From the NCBI GenBank assembly GCA_009903795.1, contig WYER01000032.1:1-56569 (forward strand): DNA of 56,569 nt, given 5' to 3'. The DNA comes from Nitrososphaerota archaeon. Its GTDB lineage: Archaea; Thermoproteota; Nitrososphaeria; Conexivisphaerales; UBA164. Below the pieces are notes generated by a model, which saw only the letters and a list, made by a program, of their open reading frames with translations, ran no database searches and was not told the DNA's origin. The position numbers and the translations under genes were made by a program. Positions 17,685-26,396 of this stretch are shown piece after piece. Position 1 is the first letter of the stretch, and the number at the start of each line of letters is the position of its first letter.

Positions 17685-18762
17685 TTTTATTAGGGGTTTT
17701 TCGTTAAGGGTCACGAGCTATTTTTTGCAGATATTCTTCCCCGTCTACCTTCTTTATTACATAAAAGCTGTGGGCCTGGTTTATTGGTCGCTAGTAATAA
17801 TTTTCTGGGTTTCAGCCGGCATTGGTGTGTTTCTTCCTTACCTTGTAAAAGAACACGGTTTTTACCTTGAGATCCTCTTTTTTGTGTTATCATTTTTGCT
17901 TTTTTTAATATCTAAGTCATTTTCGGTTCTGATTTTGATTGCACTTGCCGCTCTAGTTTCAGCTCTTACAGGGACTTATACATACTTTAGCTTTGCAAGA
18001 GAATCTTATCGTGGAGTTCTAAATTATATGAGAGGACAAGGTGCAGGACTTTTGCTTTCAGCCACTATTGCTTTTCTTCTCTTTTATTTTGCATCTTTAA
18101 AAATTGAAAGCTTTGCTGGTTTGCTCCTGATGGCCCTTGCTCTGATCCTTATAATAACAACGATCAAGAAAGGAGTTGAAAAACATGACGTTGGAAGTTT
18201 GAGCTTTTCAAGGCTAGTAGAAAAAGCATTTAGCGGGCTGAAATCTTATTATGAGGTAATAGGGAACGCCCTGTTCTGGATTTCATTTACTACATACATT
18301 TACTATTACCTTTACGTTTGCACAAAAGCTAGCTACGAATTGGCCATTTTACTCATACTCATTAGCTCTTTTTCAGTTTTCCTTACTAGAATGCTTTTGA
18401 AAGAAAATTATAGCGGAAGAAGCTCAAAGACCATTTTTTTCGTTCTGTACGCAGTTTCTTTTTTGATTATAGCAATGAACGCTGTCGTAAAATACGTTTA
18501 TGTTGACTTCGTTTCAGCCATACTTATAGGCGTATCACAGGGAGCGCTCTCAACTGATTTGCTTTTCGAGAGCATAAGCTTCAACACTAACGGCTCTTAT
18601 GACGGTTACATAATATATAACGCTTACATAGGAGCTGGTGAACTTCTTAGCAACGTCTTCTTCGGTCTTATGGTTACTTTTTCAATGGTTAAGCTTTTCT
18701 ATATGCTCGTTTTCATAGTTGCAATAATAATTATATTTTTAAACATCAAACATATTATGTGA
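17668..18762 (+). CDS. Multi-span membrane transporter (MFS-like)
   Basis: A 364-residue, very hydrophobic protein with about eleven predicted membrane helices and a short central charged loop after KGVEKHDVGSLSF, splitting it into two halves as in major-facilitator proteins. No substrate motif is visible, and the classical MFS loop 2-3 motif is absent, so the family call is tentative. Because it overlaps the glycosyltransferase (17 bp) and the GTPase (4 bp), it may move the glycosylated product or its precursor; that is inference from context only. Confidence 0.65.
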   Translation: MNLSADFIRGFSLRVTSYFLQIFFPVYLLYYIKAVGLVYWSLVIIFWVSAGIGVFLPYLVKEHGFYLEILFFVLSFLLFLISKSFSVLILIALAALVSALTGTYTYFSFARESYRGVLNYMRGQGAGLLLSATIAFLLFYFASLKIESFAGLLLMALALILIITTIKKGVEKHDVGSLSFSRLVEKAFSGLKSYYEVIGNALFWISFTTYIYYYLYVCTKASYELAILLILISSFSVFLTRMLLKENYSGRSSKTIFFVLYAVSFLIIAMNAVVKYVYVDFVSAILIGVSQGALSTDLLFESISFNTNGSYDGYIIYNAYIGAGELLSNVFFGLMVTFSMVKLFYMLVFIVAIIIIFLNIKHIM

Positions 18763-19499
18763 ACTACATATTTTTAACGGGGCTAGCTGGCAGCGGCAAG
18801 TCTCTCCTTACGAGCGTGATTTCTGATTCGTTAGAAGAAGACGGCTGGAGCGTAGCTAGGGTTAACCTAGACCCATCTGCGGAAAGTATACCTTACACTC
18901 CAGATTATGACATAAGAGAGTTCATAGATTCAAAAACGATATTTGAAAGGTATGGTCTGGGCAGTAACGGAGCTCTAATATTTGCGATGGACCTTCTTGC
19001 AGGAAACCTTCAGGCATTCTTACCTGTTCTTGAATCACTTGACCTTGATTTCGCTGTAGTAGATATGCCAGGTCAGCTAGAAATCTTCACGTTCAGGGAA
19101 AGCGGCCCTTTCCTGCTTAAAAGCATTTCAAAGGAGGACAAGCTAGTTTTATTCCTTTCGGATGTTGCAGCTTCGTCAGACTTTCAGAACTTCCTTTTGG
19201 CTGAGATTATGGCCAGGATCCTTTCTTTTAGGACAAACTCTCCCACTATTCACGTTATAAACAAAACTGATGTAAGCCCCGAAAGCGTTGAAAAGATCAA
19301 AAAGTTCATATCAATTAAGAATTCAAACGAGCTAAAAACTATTAATGAAAAGCACCTTTTTAACGCTTACAGACACATACAAAAGATAACCCCTGAAACA
19401 ACTCACGTCTTTGTTTCAGCAAAGACAAAAGATAACATCTGGCAGATAAAAGCTTACATAACAAGGGCATTTAAGGGCGGGGAAGATAAAAGAGAATAA
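18759..19499 (+). CDS. GPN-loop-type GTPase, GSN variant
   Basis: A 246-residue P-loop GTPase of the GPN/ATP_bind_1 family, related to Pyrococcus PAB0955 and eukaryotic GPN1-3, which assist RNA polymerase assembly. Motifs: G1 GLAGSGKS, G3 DMPGQLE, G4 NKTD. The family-defining Gly-Pro-Asn insertion appears as LGSNGALIFAMD, with Ser replacing Pro. GTG at 18759 is the start, overlapping the preceding stop. It is co-oriented with RuBisCO 46 bp downstream, but a TATA box between them suggests RuBisCO has its own promoter. Confidence 0.88.
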   Translation: MNYIFLTGLAGSGKSLLTSVISDSLEEDGWSVARVNLDPSAESIPYTPDYDIREFIDSKTIFERYGLGSNGALIFAMDLLAGNLQAFLPVLESLDLDFAVVDMPGQLEIFTFRESGPFLLKSISKEDKLVLFLSDVAASSDFQNFLLAEIMARILSFRTNSPTIHVINKTDVSPESVEKIKKFISIKNSNELKTINEKHLFNAYRHIQKITPETTHVFVSAKTKDNIWQIKAYITRAFKGGEDKRE

Positions 19500-19504
19500 A
19501 AAGG

Positions 19505-19511
19505 TATAAAT
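19505..19511 (+). promoter_or_regulatory. TATA box upstream of RuBisCO
   Basis: TATAAAT about 35 bp before the ATG of the RuBisCO gene, in the 46-bp gap after the GPN GTPase. The spacing suits a very short leader or leaderless transcript. Confidence 0.5.
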
Positions 19512-19545
19512 GGTTAAATATTAATTTTTAAAAAATAAATAACTT

Positions 19546-20850
19546 ATGAGTGAAGAAAAAGTCGATTGGTACCTTGACTTTATAGATCTGAAAAGAAAAC
19601 CGGCAGAAGACGAGATTCAGCTGCTATTCAAAGCAACACCTGCTCCAGGTTATTCTATTGAGGAAGCTGCTGGCAGGATAGCTAGTGAAAGCAGCGTTGG
19701 AACGTGGACAACTCTTACAACAATAACTCAGGACACCTTAAACAGGATGGCCAAAGTGTACAAAATCTCGGGAGATCTTGTGTACGTGACGTATCCTCTA
19801 GAGCTTTTCGAGCTCGGAAGCATACCTCAGTTGTTTTCCAGCGTTTTCGGCAACATATACGGAATGAAGACAGTGGCAAGGCTCAGAGTCATCGATATCA
19901 GGTTTCCTAAAGAATACATAAAGAGCTTTAAAGGTCCTCAGTTTGGTCAAAAAAAGGTCAAAGATATACTTAAGATAAAGGAAAACAGGCCTATAATTGC
20001 AACTGTTCCAAAGCCAAAGCTAAGCCCAAGCGCTGAAGCACATGCAAAGGTAGGTTACGAAATCTGGTTGGGAGGCGAAGATCTTCTTAAAGACGACGAA
20101 AACCTCACAAGCCAGCCATTTATCAAGTTTGAGGACAGGGTAAGGGAAGTATTCAAGTACAGGGACAAGGCTGAAAAAGAAACAGGAGAAAGGAAGTCAG
20201 CCTTGATAAACGTAACTGCTGAGACTGAAGAAATGAAGAGAAGGGTAAAGCTTGTAAAGGATTACGGTGGCGAATTCATAATGATAGATTTCCTTACAGC
20301 AGGTTGGGCCGCCGTGCAGACTATAAGGGATTATGCTGAAGAGCTAGGCTTAGCGCTGTACGCGCACAGGGCGTTCCATGCTGCATTCACTAAGCTTCCT
20401 GATCATGGGGCTACTATGCTCTCGATAGCAAAGGTTGCAAGGCTAGCAGGCGTTGACTTCATTCACATCGGTACAGCAGGCATAGGGAAGATGGAAAGCA
20501 CAAAGTCTGACGTGATAAGGATAAAAGAAGAGATAACTCTTGACAAAGTACCTCAAGAAGACATATACTTTGAACAGGACTGGGCTGGAATAAACCCCGT
20601 AATGCCGGTCAGCTCTGGAGGCCTGCACCCTGGCATTTTGCCACCGCTTCTTGATGCGCTGGGAGCTGACATAGCTATACAGGTAGGAGGAGGAGTGTTA
20701 GGGCACCCGATGGGACCAAGGGCCGGAGCGAAAGCGGTAAGGGACGCTATAGACGCTTGGAACAAAAAGATACCTTTGCAGGAATACGCTGAAAAGTCAA
20801 AGGAGCTAAAAGCAGTGTTAGAAAAGTGGGGTACACAAAGCTACGCGTGA
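19546..20850 (+). CDS. rbcL: Ribulose-1,5-bisphosphate carboxylase, form III
   Basis: Large-subunit-only archaeal RuBisCO (434 residues). All active-site positions I can check are present: Glu48 (ASESSVGTWT), Asn103 (VFGNIYG), Lys156 (VPKPKLS), the carbamylated Lys182 with Asp184-Glu185 (LKDDEN), His274/Arg275 and His278 (AHRAFH), loop-6 Lys315 (GIGKMES), the Ser-Gly pair in VSSGGLHPG and the phosphate-binding VGGGVLGHPMG. This excludes the RuBisCO-like form IV. In archaea form III enzymes usually consume ribulose bisphosphate made from AMP by AMP phosphorylase and ribose-1,5-bisphosphate isomerase; neither gene is in this window, nor is phosphoribulokinase. A separate promoter is likely. Confidence 0.96.
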   Translation: MSEEKVDWYLDFIDLKRKPAEDEIQLLFKATPAPGYSIEEAAGRIASESSVGTWTTLTTITQDTLNRMAKVYKISGDLVYVTYPLELFELGSIPQLFSSVFGNIYGMKTVARLRVIDIRFPKEYIKSFKGPQFGQKKVKDILKIKENRPIIATVPKPKLSPSAEAHAKVGYEIWLGGEDLLKDDENLTSQPFIKFEDRVREVFKYRDKAEKETGERKSALINVTAETEEMKRRVKLVKDYGGEFIMIDFLTAGWAAVQTIRDYAEELGLALYAHRAFHAAFTKLPDHGATMLSIAKVARLAGVDFIHIGTAGIGKMESTKSDVIRIKEEITLDKVPQEDIYFEQDWAGINPVMPVSSGGLHPGILPPLLDALGADIAIQVGGGVLGHPMGPRAGAKAVRDAIDAWNKKIPLQEYAEKSKELKAVLEKWGTQSYA

Positions 20851-20855
20851 ATTTT

Positions 20856-21587
20856 TTATTTTAATGTTGTAAAGAAAGATTTTATCTCTTCTATTTCATT
20901 TTTTAGCTTATCTTCAATTTTTTGTTTTCTTTCCTTTATGTAATCATATATTTCATTTGCCGCCACTTTCAGATTTTGAACCCTATCAAGATAAGGCACG
21001 CCAGCCCTCCCGAAACTCGTTTTTGCTTCGAGCCATAAAAGAACCGTTTCTGGATCTACATCTGGCTTCAGACCAAGATATAACCTTTCCCTTATTAAGT
21101 TATAGGCCAACGTTGCAACCATCTTTTTCCTCCACTTTTCTATAAATTGCTCTTCTTCCTTTTGTGAAAGATCAAAAATAACTTTTGACTTGCTTTCTCC
21201 TTCAGGATCCAGGTTAAGCCCGGTTGCAGCCATTATAAACTCCCTGAACCTTAAAACAGGTTTTAAGGAACCTGTAGAAACGACAAGAGATGAAGCCGCC
21301 GCGCTGTCAACTATTGCTATTCCAAGGTTTTCAAGGGGATCTTTTACATCTACAGAGACATTCTCTCCCTTAAGGTACTTGATTGCAAGGTCTATGTCAA
21401 TAGGACCTCCGTAGACAAACTTTCCAGAAGTTGCAATGAGTGGTACAGTTAAGACCTTCTCAAATATAGCTGGGGTTATGTCTTTTGAAACGTCAACAAG
21501 CTCTGCATAGTTTTGTATACCGTTAAAGCTCTTCAAAAGGCTGTAGCTCGTGTGGCATGCTGGATGATAATAAACTGTATGCTGCAT
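20856..21587 (-). CDS. Thioredoxin-fold protein of unknown function
   Basis: The first ~75 residues look like a thioredoxin/glutaredoxin fold: YYHPACHTSYSLLKSF carries a C-x-x-S active-site-like motif (Cys-His-Thr-Ser), followed by a cis-Pro-like TVPLIATSGKFVYGG. The remaining ~170 residues are mostly helical, charged and end in a coiled-coil-like KERKQKIEDKLKNEIEEIK. I recall similar proteins in thermoacidophilic archaea annotated as predicted glutaredoxins, without known partners. It converges on RuBisCO with a 5-bp gap. Confidence 0.7.
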   Translation of the reverse strand: MQHTVYYHPACHTSYSLLKSFNGIQNYAELVDVSKDITPAIFEKVLTVPLIATSGKFVYGGPIDIDLAIKYLKGENVSVDVKDPLENLGIAIVDSAAASSLVVSTGSLKPVLRFREFIMAATGLNLDPEGESKSKVIFDLSQKEEEQFIEKWRKKMVATLAYNLIRERLYLGLKPDVDPETVLLWLEAKTSFGRAGVPYLDRVQNLKVAANEIYDYIKERKQKIEDKLKNEIEEIKSFFTTLK

Positions 21588-21674
21588 TTCATAAAGATCA
21601 TAACGCTAAAAATTTAAGCTTTAATTAACATTTTTCAAAACGTTTTTAATGTAATTTTGCTCTAATCAGTTGAA

Positions 21675-23444
21675 TTGGAACCTGCTATAAAGAAGAATCT
21701 ACGGGAGCCAATCGTAGTTGTCCTTGGGCATGTCGATGCTGGGAAGACTTCGTTACTTGATAAGCTAAGAGGTACAGCGGTTCAGGCAAAAGAAGCTGGA
21801 GGAATAACTCAACACATTGGGGCTAGCCTCTTTCCTTCGGACGTTCTGATTGAGATTTCACGAGAATTGTTGGAAAGGTTCAAGATAAAGGTTGAGATTC
21901 CCGGCATACTTTTTATAGATACGCCAGGTCATGAAGCTTTTGCAAACCTTAGGTACAGGGGCGGTTCAGCTGCTGATATTGCTATAGTTGTTATAGACAT
22001 AACAAAAGGCGTTGAGCCTCAGACTATTGAGAGCATTAACATACTTAAAGAAAAGAAAGTGCCATTTCTCGTTGCCCTCAACAAGATTGACCTGATTGCT
22101 GGCTGGAGATCTCACCCTGAATTAACATTTGATAAAAATTTGAGCATGCAGGATAAGGCGACTCAAAAGCTTCTTGATGAAAGGATCTATACAGTTGTTG
22201 GTCAGCTATCAAACCTAGGTTTTGAAAGCGATGCCTTTTATAGGGTTACTAACTTTATGAGGCAAGTATCGCTAGTTCCTGTAAGCGCGGTTACAGGAGA
22301 AGGTATACCGGAGCTCCTGACTGTCCTTCTTGGGCTTGTTCAGAACTTTATGAAAGGAAAGCTCTCTTTCAAGGAAGGCCCAGGTTACGGAATAATAATC
22401 GAGGTAAAAGAGGAAGAAGGAATGGGAACTGTTCTCAACATTATACTGATAAACGGAATACTTTCAGTAAACGACAGAGTGGTCACTGGCACGAACACAG
22501 GCGCAAAGTCTACAAAGATCAAGGGAATATACCTTCCAAAGCCCCTTGATGAAATGAGGGATCCGCGGGACAAGTTTAAGTTTGTAAAAACAGTAGCAGC
22601 TTCAGCAGGCGTTAGCGTTATGGTTTCAGATCCTGATGACATAGTTGCTGGAGCGCCTATATACGTTGTAACCAATGACGAAGAAGAAAAAAGGTATTCA
22701 AAAATGATAGAAGAAGAATTAAAAAGCTTAACGATTAAAACGGATCAGGTAGGGATTATATTAAAAGTTGACACTTTGGGTTCCCTTGAAGCTTTAAGCT
22801 ATCTTTTAAAAAATGCTAACATACCTATAAGGTATGCAGAAATAGGACCAGTTACAAAGAAGGACGTTCTTGAAGCTCAACTCGTAATGCAGAACAATAA
22901 ATACCTGGGCGTTATACTTGCCTTTAACCAAAAATCACTCGTAGAAAACCCACCAGTTAAGATTTTCTTTGGCAACGTCATGTATAACTTGATTCAGGAT
23001 TATCTTAACTACGTAAAAGAGGAAAAAGAAAAGGACCTCAGGCTAAAGACTGAAAAGCTTACGTATCCCGCAAAGTTCCAGGTGCTTAAAGGTTATGTTT
23101 TCAGGAGAAGCAACCCTGCGATATTTGGTATAAGGGTCATAGCAGGAATTCTTAAGCCAAAAGTAAGGGTAATGAACTCAAAAGGCGAAGAAGTAGGTTC
23201 GATAGAACAAATACAAGTGCAGGGCGAAAGCGTTCAAAAGCTCGAAAAGGGGGAGGAAGCAGCGATCTCTATGAAGAACGTAACAGTCGGAAGGCAAATA
23301 AAGGAGGATGAAATTCTTTATACCCTTCCGTCAGCAGAAGAAGCAAAGGTTCTAAAAGACACAAACCTTCCAGAGGAAGACCTTCAGGTTTTAAAGGAAA
23401 TAATTGAAATAAGGAGGAAAGTTGAATACCTCTACGGGTATTAA
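21675..23444 (+). CDS. infB: Translation initiation factor aIF5B
   Basis: Archaeal homologue of eIF5B/IF2, the GTPase that promotes subunit joining. 589 residues as in other archaea. G1 GHVDAGKTSLLDKLRG, G2 region GGITQHIGAS, G3 DTPGHEAF, G4 NKIDLI. The archaeal domain IV follows. The TTG start at 21675 places the G domain directly at the N-terminus as expected. The stop overlaps the convergent leuD stop by 4 bp. Confidence 0.96.
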   Translation: MEPAIKKNLREPIVVVLGHVDAGKTSLLDKLRGTAVQAKEAGGITQHIGASLFPSDVLIEISRELLERFKIKVEIPGILFIDTPGHEAFANLRYRGGSAADIAIVVIDITKGVEPQTIESINILKEKKVPFLVALNKIDLIAGWRSHPELTFDKNLSMQDKATQKLLDERIYTVVGQLSNLGFESDAFYRVTNFMRQVSLVPVSAVTGEGIPELLTVLLGLVQNFMKGKLSFKEGPGYGIIIEVKEEEGMGTVLNIILINGILSVNDRVVTGTNTGAKSTKIKGIYLPKPLDEMRDPRDKFKFVKTVAASAGVSVMVSDPDDIVAGAPIYVVTNDEEEKRYSKMIEEELKSLTIKTDQVGIILKVDTLGSLEALSYLLKNANIPIRYAEIGPVTKKDVLEAQLVMQNNKYLGVILAFNQKSLVENPPVKIFFGNVMYNLIQDYLNYVKEEKEKDLRLKTEKLTYPAKFQVLKGYVFRRSNPAIFGIRVIAGILKPKVRVMNSKGEEVGSIEQIQVQGESVQKLEKGEEAAISMKNVTVGRQIKEDEILYTLPSAEEAKVLKDTNLPEEDLQVLKEIIEIRRKVEYLYGY

Positions 23445-24070
23445 CCTTCCAAAAGCTTCCTTAAAGCTTCGTTAAAGTTTGTTTTGACAAAGCTTTTCAT
23501 ATTCCTTTCGTATTCTTCTATCTTTTTAGAGTAATGGGATAATGTGTACTCTATCTCGCTTTCTCCGCTGATCAGCCTTCTTCTGGCGTATTCCTCTATT
23601 TCAAAGCTTATTTCTTTTCCAGCATAAACAACCTTTTTATTTAAAAGGTCTATTGTTACCGTAAGTTTACCTTCCTTTGCTTTCTCTATTATATCATTAA
23701 TAATGCTTTCAGGAAGCTTTATGCATGCAAGGCCGTTCTTTATTGAGTTGCCATAAAATATGTCTCCAAATGATTCTGCAAGAACAGCCTTAATTCCGTA
23801 ATCTGTTAAGGCCCATACTGCGTTTTCTCTTGATGATCCTATACCGAAGTTTTTCTTTGAAACGAGCACAGTTCCGTCTTTGAACCTTGGATCGTTTAGG
23901 ACAAAATCGGCTTTAGGCCTTTCATTTTCATCGTACCTCCACCTGTAGAACAGGTACTTGCCGAGACCCTCTTTTTTAAGAAACCTTAAGAACTGTGCCG
24001 GTATTATCTGGTCAGTATCTATGTTGTCCTGCGGAAGAGGAATGACTTTTCCCTCTATCTTTTCTGGCAT
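23441..24070 (-). CDS. leuD: 3-isopropylmalate dehydratase small subunit
   Basis: Swivelling domain of isopropylmalate isomerase in leucine synthesis. Motifs DNIDTDQIIPAQFLR near the N-terminus and KKNFGIGSSRENAVWAL are diagnostic. At ~209 residues, with an extended C-terminus, it resembles bacterial LeuD rather than the ~160-residue archaeal form. The start at 24070 (MPEKIEGK) follows a GAGGTGG ribosome-binding site; the longer upstream frame overlaps leuC and is unlikely. It begins two bases after the leuC stop. Confidence 0.92.
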   Translation of the reverse strand: MPEKIEGKVIPLPQDNIDTDQIIPAQFLRFLKKEGLGKYLFYRWRYDENERPKADFVLNDPRFKDGTVLVSKKNFGIGSSRENAVWALTDYGIKAVLAESFGDIFYGNSIKNGLACIKLPESIINDIIEKAKEGKLTVTIDLLNKKVVYAGKEISFEIEEYARRRLISGESEIEYTLSHYSKKIEEYERNMKSFVKTNFNEALRKLLEG

Positions 24071-24071
24071 T

Positions 24072-25484
24072 TTAAACCACCTCACTAATTTCAACGTTTC
24101 TAACATCTACAAAGTGGCCGTATATTGCAGCTGCAGCTGCCATTGCCGGGCTCACAAGGTGCGTCCTTCCGCCCGGTCCCTGTCTGTTTTCAAAATTCCT
24201 GTTTGAAGTCGATGCCGACCTTTTTCCTGGAGGTAGCCTGTCAGAGTTCATAGCTATACACATGCTGCAGCCAGAGTGCCTCCACTCAAAACCTGCTTCT
24301 ATAAATATTCGGTGCAACCCAAGCCTTTCAGCAGTTCTTTTAACCCACTCTGAACCTGGAACTACAAGAGCCTTAACGCCTTTGCTAACCTTTTTATTTT
24401 TTACAACCTTTGCTGCCTCTATAAGGTCAGAAAGCCTTGCGTTTGTGCAAGATCCTATAAATACGTAATCAACTTTAACGTCAGTTATTTTCTGACCTGG
24501 ATTTAATCCCATGTACTTGAGGGCCCTTTCATATTCAGCTCTTAAGCTTTCATCCTTTACCTCAGATGGATAAGGCACTTCGCCATCGATGGGTATTACC
24601 ATGGCCGGATTTGTTCCCCACGTAACCATGGGCTTTATCGAGCTCGCATCAATTTCTATTTCTTTTTCGTACTTTGCATTCGGATCGCTTTTCAGGCTTT
24701 CCCAGTATTTTACAGCTTCTTCCCATTCTGATCCTTTAGGAGCTAAAGGCGCATTCTTGACATAAGAAAACGTCTTCTCATCAGGTGCAACTATTGCTGT
24801 TCTAGCACCAGCTTCTATTGACATATTACAAAGCGTCATTCTTCCTTCAACTTCCATGTCAGACACAGCTTCCCCAGAATATTCAATTATATGACCTATT
24901 GCCCCTCCTGTGCCTATCTTGCCTATTATGTAAAGCGCAACGTCTTTTGCGCTTACTCCTTTGTTTAACTTTCCGTTTATTTTTATTTTAAATTGCTTTG
25001 GTTTTTTTATCCAGAGCGTCTGTGTAACGAAAACATGCTCAACTTCTGAGGTTCCTATTCCAAAAGCAAGAGACCCTAGAGCCCCGTGCGTGCTTGTGTG
25101 GCTGTCTCCTGCTGCTATTGTTAGCCCTGGCAAAGAAAACCCAAGTTCTGGCCCTACTACGTGTATTATTCCCTGATAAGGACTATAAAAATCGAGCAAC
25201 GGCACGTTAAACGTTTTTGAGTTTTCCCAAAGAGCATCCATTTGTTGTTTTGACAGTTCATCTATTGTGGGATTAACCTTAGAATCTGTTGGAACATTAT
25301 GATCCATAACAGCAAGAGAAAGGTCAGGACGCCTGACCTTGTATCCCTTCTTTTTCATGTCGCTGAAAGCTACAGGGGATGTTACCTCGTGTGTTAGATG
25401 CCTATCTATATAAAGCAGCGACATCTCATCTTCCTTTGCTATTTCATGAGCTTCCCAAATCTTATCTATTATACTGTAAGGCAT
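24072..25484 (-). CDS. leuC: 3-isopropylmalate dehydratase large subunit
   Basis: Aconitase-type [4Fe-4S] enzyme that isomerises 2- and 3-isopropylmalate. Cluster cysteines lie in SCTNARLSDL and SGCSMC; substrate/active-site segments include HLTHEVTSPVAF, DSHTSTHGALG and MSIEAGARTAIVAPD. It is 470 residues, the length of bacterial LeuC, whereas most archaeal LeuC/homoaconitase large subunits are ~420. This suggests bacterial ancestry of the pair by transfer (inference). It is followed directly by leuD; leuA and leuB are not in this window. Confidence 0.94.
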   Translation of the reverse strand: MPYSIIDKIWEAHEIAKEDEMSLLYIDRHLTHEVTSPVAFSDMKKKGYKVRRPDLSLAVMDHNVPTDSKVNPTIDELSKQQMDALWENSKTFNVPLLDFYSPYQGIIHVVGPELGFSLPGLTIAAGDSHTSTHGALGSLAFGIGTSEVEHVFVTQTLWIKKPKQFKIKINGKLNKGVSAKDVALYIIGKIGTGGAIGHIIEYSGEAVSDMEVEGRMTLCNMSIEAGARTAIVAPDEKTFSYVKNAPLAPKGSEWEEAVKYWESLKSDPNAKYEKEIEIDASSIKPMVTWGTNPAMVIPIDGEVPYPSEVKDESLRAEYERALKYMGLNPGQKITDVKVDYVFIGSCTNARLSDLIEAAKVVKNKKVSKGVKALVVPGSEWVKRTAERLGLHRIFIEAGFEWRHSGCSMCIAMNSDRLPPGKRSASTSNRNFENRQGPGGRTHLVSPAMAAAAAIYGHFVDVRNVEISEVV

Positions 25485-25607
25485 TCACTGGTTTTGACTG
25501 TTAATGTTTAAAAAAGTTTTCCTTTGATTTTTATTGAAACGGCTAAAGTTGCTCTATTCGGAATCTAAAGAATCGTTTTTAAAAGCAAAATTATAAATCA
25601 TCATGAT

Positions 25608-26339
25608 TTGCCAACACAAAACGCAGCAAAGAGAATAATAAATTTTAGAAAGTACATCTACATAATACTCTTTTTTCTTGTGCTCATCATGATCAAAATT
25701 GGGATAACAGGAATTAAAGGCCTTTTTATTAGACCTTCTTTCCTGAGCACAGTAACTATAACGATACAGCTTTTTGCCATTATGGACCCGATTGGGGCTT
25801 TGCCGTTTTACCTCTATTTTCTAAACAAACTTGAAGGAAAAGATAGAAACGCTCTCTGGTCTACAGTTGTTGTATCAATGACCGTTCTACTTTTCTTCTT
25901 TGCTCTTGTTGGAAATGAAATGCTTAAGCTTTTCGGCGTTAGCATCTACAGCTTTATGATTGGAGGCGGCGTCCTGCTCATGATAATAGCAATAGATACT
26001 ATGGGCGAAGGCTCAAGGTCATTAACTCTTGATCCAAAAGAGGCCGCTATAGTTCCTCTTGCTTCTCCGTTGCTAGTTGGGCCTGGTACTGCAGCAACGC
26101 TCATAATACTTTCAAACACAATACCTCTTTCTGAGCTTATCATTTCGCTAATCATCATAGCTGTTTTCGCTGCAGCTATACTCAAATATTCAGAAAGTAT
26201 ACTTAAAATAATCGGTAAAAACGGAGTGACAGCTTTTTCAAGGCTTTTCAGCATAATAGTAGCCGGTTTTGCGGCGCAGCTTATTTATGAAGGGTTAGTT
26301 GGCTGGGGCATCATTAAGCTCCTTTGCGTATTTTTGTAA
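25608..26339 (+). CDS. MarC-family integral membrane protein
   Basis: A six-helix UPF0056/MarC protein made of two related three-helix halves, marked by LFAIMDPIGALPFYLYFL in the first and PLASPLLVGPGTAATLIILS in the second. The family has no proven function. The frame starts at TTG 25608 and adds an extra N-terminal helix (YIYIILFFLVLIMIKIG); a start near the ATG at 25689 would give the more usual N-terminus. It is divergent from leuC and upstream of the amidohydrolase. Confidence 0.85.
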   Translation: MPTQNAAKRIINFRKYIYIILFFLVLIMIKIGITGIKGLFIRPSFLSTVTITIQLFAIMDPIGALPFYLYFLNKLEGKDRNALWSTVVVSMTVLLFFFALVGNEMLKLFGVSIYSFMIGGGVLLMIIAIDTMGEGSRSLTLDPKEAAIVPLASPLLVGPGTAATLIILSNTIPLSELIISLIIIAVFAAAILKYSESILKIIGKNGVTAFSRLFSIIVAGFAAQLIYEGLVGWGIIKLLCVFL

Positions 26340-26396
26340 CTCTTTTCTTATAGCTCAGCTTTAAACTTTATAACAAAGTACAGCAAATTAGATCTG

